Part shown: positions 1 through 9,935 of the stretch, piece by piece
How the letters are laid out: each line of letters begins with the position of its first letter
Numbering within the stretch: position 1 is the first letter of the stretch
Position numbers and translations under genes: made by a program
Assembly: GCA_958298945.1 (NCBI GenBank)
Contig: OY282607.1
Span: 50,755,020 to 50,819,019 of the forward strand
Direction of reading: 5' to 3'
From: Atherix ibis
Taxonomy: Eukaryota; Arthropoda; Insecta; Diptera; Athericidae
Length of the DNA stretch: 64,000 nucleotides
The notes under the pieces: generated by a model
The model's database searches: none
The model's input: the letters and a program-made list of their open reading frames with translations, nothing else
What the model was told of the DNA's origin: nothing

Positions 1-1199
1 AATTTTAATATTTTTATGTTAATTATTGCAATTAATACATACACGCGTTATATTTTTACATAAATTATAATTAATTAAATCTTAAATTAATACTCATTCT
101 ATAAATCGAAACATATTTGATCGCTTTGCTTTTATTTAATAGTACAAAACATGAAATAAAAATGATGGAAAATAAAAAGAATATTTAATATACACGTATA
201 TGTGTACTATGAATGGATAAAATTATTATTATATTAGTCAATATTATTATTGTGCTTATAAAATTAGGTGATAAATTTATTTTACTACGGATAATTTTGA
301 CAATGTCATTTTAAATCGTGGAAGCAAAATTGAATATTTAATTTTTTCTTCTTTATTTTATTAGTTTATAAACGATTTCAATTTTAAACTCAATTTTAGT
401 AAATTTTGAATATTTTTTTTTGGATTGCAAATGTTGAGTGACCAAATGTATACATCCGGTCTTGAGAGTCATTTGTATTTTACATCATAAAAATGGATAA
501 TTTGATTGCCTTGTAATAAGGATCACTAGGACATATAAAAGAGACCATTTTAGGCATTTGGCGAAGTTCATAGTGGCTGAGTAAAATATTCACTATTGAA
601 AATGAGTAGCTTATTTATTATTGAATTGTTGGAGAAAAATAAAGTAAGTACTCGTACCAAAAGGAAAAATTAAGAAAATAATTAATTATGGTTCCTTCAA
701 ATATTTTAGGGGTTCTCTTGGGTTGTGAGAAATGGATGCAAAATTTTAGAAAAACGAACAAATTAATGAAAGTATTTAAAGAATACTTTTCGCTGCTATT
801 GACAAGTTTCCTTAATAGCATTTCGTAGCAATTTGTCCTCAAATCCATATAACAAAACAAAAATCCATCCCAGATGCGAACAAATTTTACTATAAAAACG
901 GTCTCAAAAAAACATTCAGTTATTAACAATTTGTGAAGTGTTTAATTGTGCACCATTGATAAGTTCTGCTGAAACAGAGTCTCAGAAAAAAATGTATGTA
1001 ACCGGTAGGAAAACCAAAGAGAATACAACAGAAACGACCCTGTACGCTAATTAAATCTTCCGTTTCACTACAAGGAAACAAGAAAAGAAATTATACAAAC
1101 TCGTTCTATTGGACCCTTAACTCGCTATTCTGCACCTGCCTTCTATGATTCTTCGGTAAGACTGGCAGCAATTCATCACTTACAAGGAACGCTTCCAAC
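1..1199. other. AT-rich DNA without recognised gene
   Basis: I see no coding region that I can support here. The base composition is strongly AT-rich with long A/T runs. A TATAAAAG-like box lies near 533-541 and is followed by a less AT-rich stretch, which could be an old LTR or LINE promoter, but no matching partner repeat is visible in the window. Confidence 0.5.
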
Positions 1200-1672
1200 A
1201 CCCAGCCAGTCCTGACTGTCATGGGCAGTAAATGTATGAAATTTGGCAACAGCGTTGGGATGAGAGTAAGAATGGGCGATGGACCCAGAGGTTCATTTCA
1301 TGAGTCAGGTTTGCTTCGGAAAATAAGTTTGAATATGGCCTGTTTCTAGGCTATTTGATAATCGGACATGGCAGTATGAATGAGTTCCTATATAAGAGAA
1401 GATTGAGTGAAAGAGAAGAGTGTGTGTGCGGTACACCACAAGAGAGTGCATATCACCTTCTCGTGGAATGTGATTTATATGAGGATATTCGTGATTTGGA
1501 TGATTGTGGCATTAAAGTGAATGAAAGTCCAGTGGATTTGGTGCACTCGGGTCTTGGCCTAGGGATTTACAAGATTCCTTACCGCAGCTCAATGAGCGGA
1601 GTACAAACCGAAGTACTCTTAAAACAAAAATTGGCACTACGGGAATCGGTATGCCCCATGGTATTGTATTAA
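1200..1672 (+). pseudogene. R1/LOA-type LINE ORF2 C-terminal fragment
   Basis: The reading frame carries the hallmark end of R1/LOA-group non-LTR retrotransposon ORF2. First comes a stretch resembling QRWDES..GRWT, then GHGSMNEFLYKR, then a Cys/His cluster (CVCGTPQES.HLL.EC..Y). In this group the cluster follows the reverse transcriptase and RNase H region. Only the last 150 or so codons remain, and a TGA sits between the GRWT stretch and the GHG motif. The open frame from about 1355 starts at a TTG, so it is a relic and not a gene with its own start. The copy differs clearly from the R1-tail family found at 11-14, 30-32 and 37-39 kb, so it is another family. The placement to clade is by motif recognition only. 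Confidence 0.72.
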
Positions 1673-2005
1673 AACACACTGTGTCCGACACCATATTTTT
1701 GGTAATTGATAGTCTAAATAGTTTTTCTTTTAATTTCTTTTTTTCCCAAGTGAATTTATCAGTGCTTTGTACTTTATTCATAGTTTCACTTATTATTTCC
1801 CTCGCGTGTGAAGTGAAAATCAGTGTTAGTTGCAACTGCAAGCCATAACAAAGGACGTGGACGTAGATGTCAGCCCACTGGACCCCTATTCGCCAGCGGA
1901 TACAAATATATCCCTTCCTATTTTCGACACCTCTACCACTAAATCCACAAAAAGAGCCAGACTTAATTACTCCAACAACCCTACAATAAAAAAATACAAA
2001 TCACA
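1673..2005. other. Unassigned stretch, possible LINE 5' region
   Basis: This pyrimidine-rich stretch ends in a short open frame (from 1830) with a Pro/Ser/Thr-rich, then basic, composition. I do not recognise it. Its position before fragments of mobile elements makes a decayed 5' untranslated or ORF1 region the simplest reading. Confidence 0.3.
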
Positions 2006-2208
2006 ATGTGTTCAAAACAAAAATATTTCCTCGACATTAAAAAGACTGAAAACAATGTTTTGAAATTAGCATCATCAGAGCACTCAGCATATATAAATGG
2101 AAAGGGACTAGCCAAAATATGTATAACAAAAGACCATGAAATTAATCTTACCAACACTCTTTATGTTCCAGAATTGACGGCAAATTTACTCTCAGTTGGA
2201 AACTCAAC
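2006..2208 (+). pseudogene. Ty1/copia polyprotein fragment (protease C-terminal part)
   Basis: About 60 codons read like the segment just after the protease active site of copia polyproteins: an INGKGLAKI stretch followed by TLYVPELTANLLSVG, a very conserved copia block. No DTG active site, integrase or reverse transcriptase follows. Instead the frame changes within a few codons to jockey-type endonuclease sequence. This is a short truncated relic. Confidence 0.68.
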
Positions 2209-2893
2209 AGGTTATTTTCACTCAACAGGTAAACCAACATAGTGGCCTACAGATGTAAAACAAGTCCCCGATCTTCTCGACTTCTTCAAAACAAAGAATG
2301 TGTCAGCTAACTACATAAATATTAAAGAGAATCTTGATTTAGAATCAGATCATTCAGCCGTAATTAGAGAAAATAGTAAAAAAAGTGTGTCCGCCAACTT
2401 TAGTTAACTGAAAACAAATCAAGAACTGAATATAGAGGCGGAAAGTTTCATCAAAGGTATACAACCAGCAGCTGGGAATAACACTAGGCAATACACACTT
2501 AGATCAATTGCAAACAGTTATCCAAGGGAAATAATGGAATTAGTTCAGCAAAAAAAACGTGAAGAAGACGATGGCAACTAATTTTGGGACCCATGTAATA
2601 AAAGGCTAGTAAACAACTCAGAGAAGAAATAGTAAGGTTAAAACCAGACCAAGTAAATAATAAGATACGGATTGTTCATTATGAAAAGCTACAGGGAAGT
2701 TCAAAAGCCCATTATTACGAATATCACCTCTACGAGAAGAAGACGGTTCATGACCAAGAAGCAACAAACAAAAAGCAGAGATTTTTACTGACCACCTAGT
2801 CAAAATATTTAAAACGAATGAGATCTACTATGGCGTATTGATAGAAGAAATAGAAAACCAAGAAGCAGTCAAAATTGAGAGAGCTACATTTAA
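2209..2893 (+). pseudogene. Jockey-clade LINE ORF2, endonuclease end and RT start (left part)
   Basis: The stretch after about 2209 reads as the end of an APE-type endonuclease (WPTDVKQVPDLLDFF, then LDLESDHSAV with the conserved SDH). It continues into the linker before reverse transcriptase (YPREIMELVQQKKR), with stops and frameshifts on the way. It runs to 2893 with a frame ending ..EAVKIERATF and stops exactly at the TTAA used by the piggyBac-like element. The continuation is found 5.6 kb away at 8508. This was one contiguous jockey copy before the insertion. Confidence 0.75.
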
Positions 2894-2906
2894 CCCTTTG
2901 CACTGG
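2894..2906 (+). repeat. Left terminal inverted repeat of the piggyBac-like element
   Basis: CCCTTTGCACTGG directly after TTAA. It pairs with the inverse of 8495-8507. Confidence 0.8.
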
Positions 2907-3180
2907 TATGTCACACTGGAGGTGACAATACTAATTTACTCTACAACTCGCATATTAGTATGTAGACGATAAAACTAAATAACTGTAAAACACATTGCGG
3001 CATTCGAGATATTACACTGTAATAATTTGTCAAGTTTTGTCAGTCGAGTGTTAGTCGTGCACGGAATTTGTTCTCTTTGTCTAATGCAGTACACATACTA
3101 CTAATAGATAGTTCATTCTATTGCAGTTTTTAAAGTAAGACAGTTGATTATTTTGCTCATCGAATTATTATTTTATTAAC

Positions 3181-4200
3181 ATGGCCAGAAATAAATATCC
3201 TGATGCATTTAAGGAAAAAATAATAGACAATTTCAAAGGTGGTGATAGTGTCGGAACTATTGCTAAAAAATATGGCATTTGTCATTCCGTTATATCACGG
3301 TGGATAACCCGTTATCGGTCGGCTGGTTCGGTGAAAACAATTCATAACGGTGGGAGGCCAAGGAAATCTTCAAAACGGCAGGACAATGGCATAATTAGGA
3401 TGTTGAAAATTGATCCATCTTTATCAGCGAGACAAATTCAAGAAAATTTAGACTTGAATTTATCTGTCCGGTCAATCCAAAGGCGTGCTGTAGACAATGG
3501 ATTGTGTGCATACCGAATTGCCAAAAAGCCCTTTATTAGTGCCAAAAATAGGAAGGCGAGGCTTCAATTTGCGACGGAACATATTGACTGGCCCATTTCA
3601 AAATGGAGAACAGTTTTATTTTCTGACGAATCCAAATTTAATTTGAAGGGATCGGACGGAAATCAACGAGTGCGGAGGCCAAAAGGACAGCGACTCAATC
3701 CAAAGTTTTTGAAAGGCACAGTAAAACATGGTGGCGGAAACATTATGGTTTGGGGATGTTTTTCCGGGCAAGGAGTTGGTCCGATTCATAGAGTCAATGG
3801 AATAATGGACCGATACGGCTACAAAAACATACTAGAAAATGTTATGCTGCCTTATGCTGATGATGAAATGCCTCTAAAGTGGAGATTTCAACATGACAAC
3901 GATCCAAAGCATACCGCAAAAGTCGTTAAAACAGGGATTCAGGAGAAAAAAATTGATATTTTAAAGTGGCCAGCACAGTCACCAGATCTCAATCCCATAG
4001 AAAATCTATGGGAACTTGTAGACCGAAGGATTAAACGGGATCTAGAGTGTCCTTCTTCAGGAAAGAAGGACACTCTATTTGATCAGTTAAAAATAGCATG
4101 GGAAAATATGCCCACTACAATTATTGCTAATTTAATTGGTTCGATGCCCAGAAGGTGTGCATCGGTAATCAAAAATAAAGGCTACCCCATTAAATATTAA
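3181..4200 (+). CDS. Tc1-family transposase, intact (DD34E)
   Basis: A continuous 339-codon frame starts at ATG 3181, the usual length for Tc1 transposases (about 340). The first 110 residues form two helix-turn-helix segments (DSVGTIAKKYGI.., then SLSARQIQENL) with a GRPR AT-hook-like motif between them at about residue 59. The catalytic triad is complete: D149 in FSDESKF, D239 in QHDNDPKH, and E274 in NPIENLWE, a spacing of 34 residues between the last two. The C-terminus (SMPRRCASVIKNKG) is also typical. The enzyme would cut and paste its element at TA sites in the nucleus. It lies within the 5' part of the piggyBac-like element, so it is the younger of the two. I could not find convincing terminal inverted repeats, so element ends are undefined. 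This is the only Tc1-type open frame in the window without visible damage. Confidence 0.9.
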   Translation: MARNKYPDAFKEKIIDNFKGGDSVGTIAKKYGICHSVISRWITRYRSAGSVKTIHNGGRPRKSSKRQDNGIIRMLKIDPSLSARQIQENLDLNLSVRSIQRRAVDNGLCAYRIAKKPFISAKNRKARLQFATEHIDWPISKWRTVLFSDESKFNLKGSDGNQRVRRPKGQRLNPKFLKGTVKHGGGNIMVWGCFSGQGVGPIHRVNGIMDRYGYKNILENVMLPYADDEMPLKWRFQHDNDPKHTAKVVKTGIQEKKIDILKWPAQSPDLNPIENLWELVDRRIKRDLECPSSGKKDTLFDQLKIAWENMPTTIIANLIGSMPRRCASVIKNKGYPIKY

Positions 4201-5032
4201 GGATCTTGTGACTGGTGGTCCTATATTGCTTTTTTTCACACATGGTGCTTTAGTTTTGTCGCAGTCTATTTTTTATACGTTGTTAATAATCTTGTTATAT
4301 TTTGTTGTTGTTAATAAATATTTTTTTTTTTTTTTATTTATTTATAAATGACGTTTTTCTATAAAAAAACACAAAATGTGTACACATTCAATAAAAAATA
4401 TCAATTTAATAGAAGAAGAGAAAATGAAATGCAAGCAAAACAACCTCCGTGCTTTAGTTACATATGTCCGACACTGTATATGTTACATACCCTAATTTCC
4501 CGCTCAAAATGGATTTTGAAGACAGTTAGGATAATGACAGTGAATTTGAATTTACTAATATAGATGTGCGAAATGACAATATAAATTATAGTAGTTCATG
4601 TTCTTTCGATAGTGAAACAAGCGATTTGTTACAAACTAAAAAATCGAGTTCAAACGGTACAATATTCATCTGATAGTGAAAGTGATACTGTACCAGAGCC
4701 TGATAGGGATAATGACACTACCATATTATATATCAGAATCAAGTTGGATTGATGTGAGTGAAGAAGAGGATGAACTGCCAGCAGAAATTAAATTTAGTGT
4801 TGGAGACAAAAATGTTGGGCTTCAATTTCAAGACAAAGTTTTTGAGCCAATAGATTTTTTTTAAAGAATTTTCATTGATGAACTTATTGCAGATATTGTA
4901 AAGCAAACCAACATTTATGCAAGACAGAAAATTAACTCAAAAGTTTTAAATAAAAAGATAATAAAAATAAAAAAAACAGAAACACAAACCCCAACAACTA
5001 GCACCGCCAAACGGTTTCAAATACTAGCAAGT

Positions 5033-5848
5033 ATGGATATCGAGTCAGAGCGAATCAGTACACCAAATGAAACCGTGAAGCCACCGCCAATCTTTATTAA
5101 AAACATTGTAAATTTTGTTGAGATTGGCCGTGCTATTGACAAAAGAATTGGCCCTGATGCATTCATTTGCAAGGCTCATATTAAAGGCCTTGCAATTCAA
5201 GCGAATAGTGGGATGGCCTACCGAAGTATCGTCCAATACTTGGACGAAATTAAGGCGGACTTCCACACGTACCAGGCGAAGGATGAAAAACCTTTTAAAG
5301 TGGTAGTCCGGAATCTGCACCATACCACTCCCGTAGAGGAAATAAGAAAAGAACTGGAGATGCTGGGTCACGAGGTAACTAGCATCTCAAATGTTAAGCA
5401 GAGGAACGCAGCGCTTCCTCTGTTTTTCATCTCATTAAGACAAGCGGCTAACAACAAAACCATTTTTGATCTGGAAACGCTTGTTTATACAAGAATCAAA
5501 GTGGAGGAGTCTTATCCCACTAAGGACATAGTTCAATGCCACAGATGTCAACAGTACGGCCACACCAAATCATACTGTCGGCACAAGCCAAAATGCGTAA
5601 AATGTGCAGGGGAACACCTAACCACAGAATGTATTAAAACGCGAGACAATCCAGCAAGGTGTGTACTTTGTGCTGGAAGCCACCCGGCAAACTACAAAGG
5701 CTGCTCCACATATAAAATGCTGCAGACAAAAATACGCCCAAATAATAATACATCCACAAATAAGACGGGACTAACATCATTGCCAGTGCGACGAAACCTG
5801 ACATTTGCTGAGATTGCATCTCAGTCTATACCTCATATAGACCTATAA
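5033..5848 (+). CDS. LINE A ORF1 (gag-like zinc-knuckle protein)
   Basis: A continuous 271-codon frame with ATG at 5033 has no internal damage. Residues 60-160 match the gag-like core of jockey-clade ORF1 proteins (Y.SIVQYLDEIKADFHTYQ, VVVRNLHHTTPVEEI..EL...GH, PLFFISL). Residues 168-230 contain three Cys/His knuckles beginning CHRCQQYGHTKSYC, CVKCAGEHLTTEC and CVLCAGSHPANYKGC. Such proteins bind the element's RNA and carry it to the nucleus. The frame ends at 5848, where the sequence passes straight into reverse transcriptase (frame from 5842), so endonuclease and the first RT motifs are missing and the C-terminus may be altered by the deletion. An almost identical protein is encoded at 49554-50369. 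Confidence 0.87.
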   Translation: MDIESERISTPNETVKPPPIFIKNIVNFVEIGRAIDKRIGPDAFICKAHIKGLAIQANSGMAYRSIVQYLDEIKADFHTYQAKDEKPFKVVVRNLHHTTPVEEIRKELEMLGHEVTSISNVKQRNAALPLFFISLRQAANNKTIFDLETLVYTRIKVEESYPTKDIVQCHRCQQYGHTKSYCRHKPKCVKCAGEHLTTECIKTRDNPARCVLCAGSHPANYKGCSTYKMLQTKIRPNNNTSTNKTGLTSLPVRRNLTFAEIASQSIPHIDL

Positions 5849-6962
5849 GCCTCCTTCCCATGTTATCAAAAATCCTAGAAAAATTAATCCTAAAACGCCT
5901 TTATCCCATTTTTGAAACCGAGGGTGTCATTCCTCAGCATCAGTTTGGATTTCGACCTGAGCATTCCACTATCCAGCAGTGTCATCGCGTAGTCGACTAC
6001 ATAGCATGTTCGCTAGAGCGAAAGGAATACTGCCCAGGAGTGTTTCTTGACATTTCGCATGCTTTCGACCGTGTATGGCACCCTGGATTGCTTTGGAAGT
6101 TGCAGCGAGTCCTACCCTCGAGTTATTTCCACATCCTTAAATCTTATCCAATTTCCGCATTTATCCAATTTCCGCCGGTGTCACTCAAGGAAGTATCCTA
6201 GGTCCTATCCTATATAACATGTATACCCATGACATTCCTTGCCACAACAACGTCCTAACCGCAACATATGCTGACGATACAGCCATCCTGACACATCACA
6301 AAGATCCTTCCACAGCCATTAGTATCCTACAGAACCATATCCACTCCTTAGAAACTTGGTTCAAAAGGTGGAGAGTGAAGGTAAATGAGCAAAAATCTGC
6401 TCATGTAACTTTCACACTCTGCCGAGAACAAATTCCCGACATAACCCTAAACGGCAGTATTATTCCACAAAAAAATAGCGTTCGTTACCTTGGACTTATA
6501 TTCGACAAACGGTTAACCTAGAACCTTCATACGAAAACTAAAAGACGTGAACTTAACGGACGATACAAACAATTATTACGTCTCCTAGACAGTAAATCAA
6601 AACTTACAACAACAAGTAAACTATTACTATACAATACGGTTCTGAAACCAATATGGACATATGGTCTAGAACTTTGGGGTTCGACTAAGCATTCCAACTC
6701 CCTACCAAGATTGTTCCAATCCCTACAATCCCGAATCCTTCGTAAAATTGTCAATGCCCCCTTTTATGTGCGAAACACTGTTATCCACCGTGACCTAAAT
6801 GTTCCATTTGTTCGTGAACTATGCATCTCCCGATATAAAAAATTCCATTCGCACCTATCCTTCCACCCTAATCCTTTAGGAAGGGAACTTTTCACTCCCA
6901 CCCTTCCAGTATACACCCATCGACGTTTAAAACGACGATGGCCGAGAGATTCTTTAAAATTA
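5842..6962 (+). pseudogene. LINE A ORF2 remnant: reverse transcriptase from motif 2 onward
   Basis: The frame begins abruptly at YRPISLLPMLSK (RT motif 2) and continues with FGFRPEHST and motif A (FLDISHAFDRVW). It is disturbed near 6120-6200. It then shows motif C, YADDTAIL, at 6267-6290, and the thumb segment up to the conserved end RRLKRRWPRDSLKL. A stop codon lies at about 6519 after FDKRLT, and a frameshift precedes motif C. Jockey ORF2 normally begins with an APE-type endonuclease, and none is present. Residual RT motifs identify the clade, but the protein is dead. Confidence 0.83.
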
Positions 6963-8494
6963 TAAAATAAAATTACCCTGTTCTGAGGTAACATCGATGG
7001 GTGTTTTCCTCCACATGTCTTCATGTCCTTGTATATTCCCGTAAAAAATCTGCTTGTTACTAGCATAAGTAGTTGTAGATATCATTTAAAATAAAAAAAA
7101 AATAAAAAAAGTTTAAAAAAGAAGGTCCATGTGGAATAACTGGAAGGAGGTTACCGATGCTGAGATGTTGAATATGGGGACTATTATTTTACATAAAATT
7201 GATTTCTCCAAATTTTCTGGCTGCTCCATTTAAATGAGAATATATCACAAACTAATAGTCTGACAACGAGAAGCAAAAAAGTTAGCAATTATATGGAATA
7301 CATCAACAGTAAATTTCAAGACAGTTTTATTCCCAGTAAAGAAATTTCTATTGATGAGGCAGTAGTAAAATTCAAAGGCAGGATTAGCTTCATTACATAT
7401 AACCCAAATAAACCAACAAAGTGGGGAATTCGATTACTTGTATTAGCAGATTCCAGTACCGGCTACGCATATTCCGTTTTGCCATATTATGGTGCTCTAA
7501 CAACTCAGATGTTAATCCATCCAGAATTACTGGTGCTTCATCTGGGCAATAATCTACTAGAAAGTGTACCTGGTGCCAAAGGGTACCATATCTTTACGGA
7601 TGGATACTATACAAGTATTCCATTGGCCAACGAACTTCTCAAACGGAAGTGTTATATAACACGAACAATACAAAGTAATAGAAAGTTATTGCCAAAAAAA
7701 GTGTCGAAACCAATTTTTGCTGCCAAAAAATATGTTGCATGCCGAAAGAACAATTTGTTAGCCTTGGCATGGAAGGATAAACGTGTCGTGACTATGTTAA
7801 GTAGTAACGACATTTCAAAGATGCAAACCACCAACAGAATACTAAAATGTGGTGGTATAGTAGAATTAAGAAAGCCCCAAGTAATTTTGAATTACAATAA
7901 GTTTATTGGGGGTGTTGATCTAGCTGATTATAATTGATCAACCTATTGTTTTTTATAAGAAAATCTATTAAATGGTAGCGGAGACTTTTTTTCTGGGGTT
8001 TAGAAACAAATACCATTAATTCATATATTTTGTATTAAGTTTCATGTAATAAGAATGGGGTGAAACCAGTACCTCATCTACCTTTCATACGTAAGTCAGT
8101 TCTTTCCTTAGTGGGAGATTTCAGACAAAGAGCTAAAAAACGTGGCCGACCATCAACATCAGATGTAGAGAATCGACTTGATAGAAAACTCCGCATTTTA
8201 GTACTTCATCCAGAAAGAAAACATAACGATTGTATGGTCTGTCCTAACAGAAAAACTAAGAGCGAAAGGAAGACAACTGTTTATTTCTGCGAAACATGCG
8301 AAATACATCTTTTTCTGCACGTTGGAAATTGTTTTTAAAAGTACCACACTGTAAAAGATTACAAAAATTAAAACACTTTATAATAGTAATAAATGAAATA
8401 GATGTAATACGTTGAATTCTACCACTGTAATTTATTTTAATTCATTCAGCTAAAATTAAATACAAGTGTACAGCAAACGAGCTTGAAAATTAAT

Positions 8495-8507
8495 CGAGTG
8501 AAAAGGG
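8495..8507 (-). repeat. Right terminal inverted repeat of the piggyBac-like element
   Basis: CGAGTGAAAAGGG directly before TTAA at 8508-8511. Its reverse complement matches the left end at 11 of 13 positions. Confidence 0.8.
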
Positions 8508-8800
8508 TTAAGGAAGTTGCAAATGAAATAAGAAAAGGATTAAAATAAAGTTCAATAAAAGTTCAGGTTTTGATCTCATAACAGCAGAAGTATTATAACA
8601 GCTACCTCAGTAAGCTTTGGCCATGGTAACTTACTTAATAAAAGCTGCATTTAGAGTAAAGCATGCCCCTAGCCTAGCGCATGGAAAGTGGCGGAAATAA
8701 TCATGCTACAGAAACGAGGAAAACCTTCAATCAAATGAAGTCAAATCGTATCGTCCTACATCGCTACTGCCGATATTTATTCGAAAAACTGCTCTTAAAG
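8508..8800 (+). pseudogene. Jockey-clade LINE ORF2, RT N-terminal part (right half of split copy)
   Basis: Reading resumes at the TTAA with KEVANEIRKGLK and continues through the GFDLITAEVL and ALAMVTYLIKAAFRVKH segments to a degenerate SYRP..LLPI stretch, with several stops. These are the residues expected immediately after the ..IERATF end of the fragment at 2209-2893. After about 8800 the sequence becomes AT-rich and unrecognisable. Confidence 0.75.
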
Positions 8801-8966
8801 GTTTACTTTAATTAGTTATAAATATTATTTTTTTCATAATTTCCCAATATTCGTACAGTAATAACTTTTTTAGCCTTGACTTGGATAAATATATATTTAA
8901 CACCATTGCTGGAATTTCAAACTGTAGACTAAGTAACATTAGACAAACCTCGCATATCTTAGGAAA

Positions 8967-9935
8967 ATGCGATTTTTCTGCAGATCTATAAAACCTGCCA
9001 GAAAATTGTTAGCTACTGTCACCAGAGTGTCACCATCAGAAAGAAGGCCTTATGCCACGCTAACGCTAGCTCCGCTTTTTAATAAACCAGTGAGGGTTGC
9101 TAATTTAAGATTCGATAATAGGGTTGCCGGAGATCGGCAAAGATCAAATAGGAGAAACAGATCAAAAAGTAGGAAGAAATTTAATACAAACGGTAATTTA
9201 TGTTTTTATCATTTTAAATTGGATAATAAATGTACACAACCCTGCAAATTTGAAACTAATCAATCTAATAATTCAGACAAAATTCAGTTAACCAAAGCAA
9301 CCCATCGTTGTTGTGATAAACGAAGGATGTATACAATATAAAAGATAGAACCAAGAAATTAAGTTTTTTTAGTCTCGACCTTTCTGTAATTCCATTAGTA
9401 GAATACACAAAACAAACGATTTATACCTTTCAGCTGCTAATGGCACAAAAATAGAAACATTTGGTATAGTAACTACTAAAGTAGATTTAGGCTTACGCTG
9501 TAACTTCACAACATACACATACTCGTAGATTCGTAATAGCTAAAGTTAATCATCCAATATTAAGGGCTGATTTTATATCAAAATTAAGTTTAATCGTTGA
9601 TTTAAAAAAACAACGTTAAAATTCTAATAATTTAGATGAAACTCAGTTTATCCAAAAACTTCGAGCCTAGATGTCAAAAACAAAATCTTCTCAAACACGT
9701 CCTACTAGTTAAACGAATCCTTTCATATATAAAGATATAAAGAACTCTTCTCATGTTTTTGTATTAATAGACCGCGTAAAAACTGCCCTTTGACTACCAT
9801 ATGAAGGTCCTTATGAAGTTATATGTAGATTCCGACATTTTTTCCATTTTAAATGTATCAGTACAGCTATAAAAAGGATAAAACCTGCATTAGGAATTCA
9901 CAGTACAAATAGAAAAACAAAATAAAGCAAAAAGA
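8967..9935 (+). pseudogene. Ty3/gypsy-type element, internally deleted (gag end, protease, integrase end)
   Basis: The first frame (8967-9341) ends in the short Cys/His motif CFYHFKLDNKCTQPCKF, found at the gag C-terminus of Mag-like and related Ty3/gypsy elements. A decayed protease follows (SLDLSVIP near 9378, then LSAANGTKIETFGIV and a KVNHPIL stretch). Reverse transcriptase and RNase H are absent. At about 9700-9935 the sequence reads as the extreme integrase/pol C-terminus (HVFVLIDRVKTAL, YEGPYEVI, IKRIKPAL). This is a relic with one large internal deletion and many stops. Confidence 0.72.

Larger units (their letters stand above)
4953..7106 (+). mobile_element. LINE A copy 1: jockey-type element with large internal deletion
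   Basis: The element starts with an A-rich leader, has ORF1 at 5033-5848 and then the C-terminal half of ORF2 (5842-6962), ending in an A-rich tail near 7106. Flanking sequences AAAAGTTTTAAA (4939-4950) and AAAAGTTTAAA (7107-7117) look like a target site duplication in the piggyBac transposase gene. A second copy lies at 49474-51267 and shares the same ORF1-to-RT junction, so the deletion predates duplication. Confidence 0.8.
4509..8338 (+). pseudogene. piggyBac-like transposase, broken into three parts
   Basis: The gene probably began at ATG 4509 (MDFEDS..), followed by the acidic Ser/Asp/Glu-rich N-terminus usual for piggyBac transposases and a conserved block resembling EPIDFF..FF.DELIADIVKQTN (4848-4925). 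LINE A interrupts it at about 4939. It resumes near 7107 with WNNWKEVTDAEMLNMG. The main open part (7293-7937) holds the catalytic-core segments ISIDEAVVKFKGR, VLADSSTGY and FTDGYYTS, and ends at a stop just after IGGVDLADYN. A cysteine-rich C-terminal segment (8060-8338: C..C...YFCETC.I.LFLHVGNCF) matches the zinc-binding tail of the family. Stops occur in the acidic region and between 7937 and 8060, so it cannot make active enzyme. Confidence 0.85.
2890..8511 (+). mobile_element. piggyBac-like element with TTAA flanks, dead and invaded
   Basis: TTAA lies at 2890-2893 and again at 8508-8511. The ends just inside are CCCTTTGCACTGG on the left and, read from the right end inwards, CCCTTTTCACTCG, giving an imperfect terminal inverted repeat of 11/13. 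TTAA target duplication and a CCC-start are typical of piggyBac elements. The transposase fragments inside (4509-4938, 7107-7937, 8060-8338) have the same orientation. Two later insertions sit inside: a Tc1 element around 3181-4200 and LINE A around 4953-7106. The element interrupts a jockey reading frame that resumes at the right TTAA, independent proof of both ends. Confidence 0.88.

Noticed and set aside
3000..3060. CAGTCGAG.. at 3041 and CAGTGTCGG.. (inverse, 4475) as TIRs of the inner Tc1 element
   Set aside because: Similarity does not extend beyond a few bases, so I did not define the element ends.
5045..5371. Minus-strand frame opposite LINE A ORF1 (also 49566-49892)
   Set aside because: Shadow of the zinc-knuckle ORF1, which has clear family motifs.
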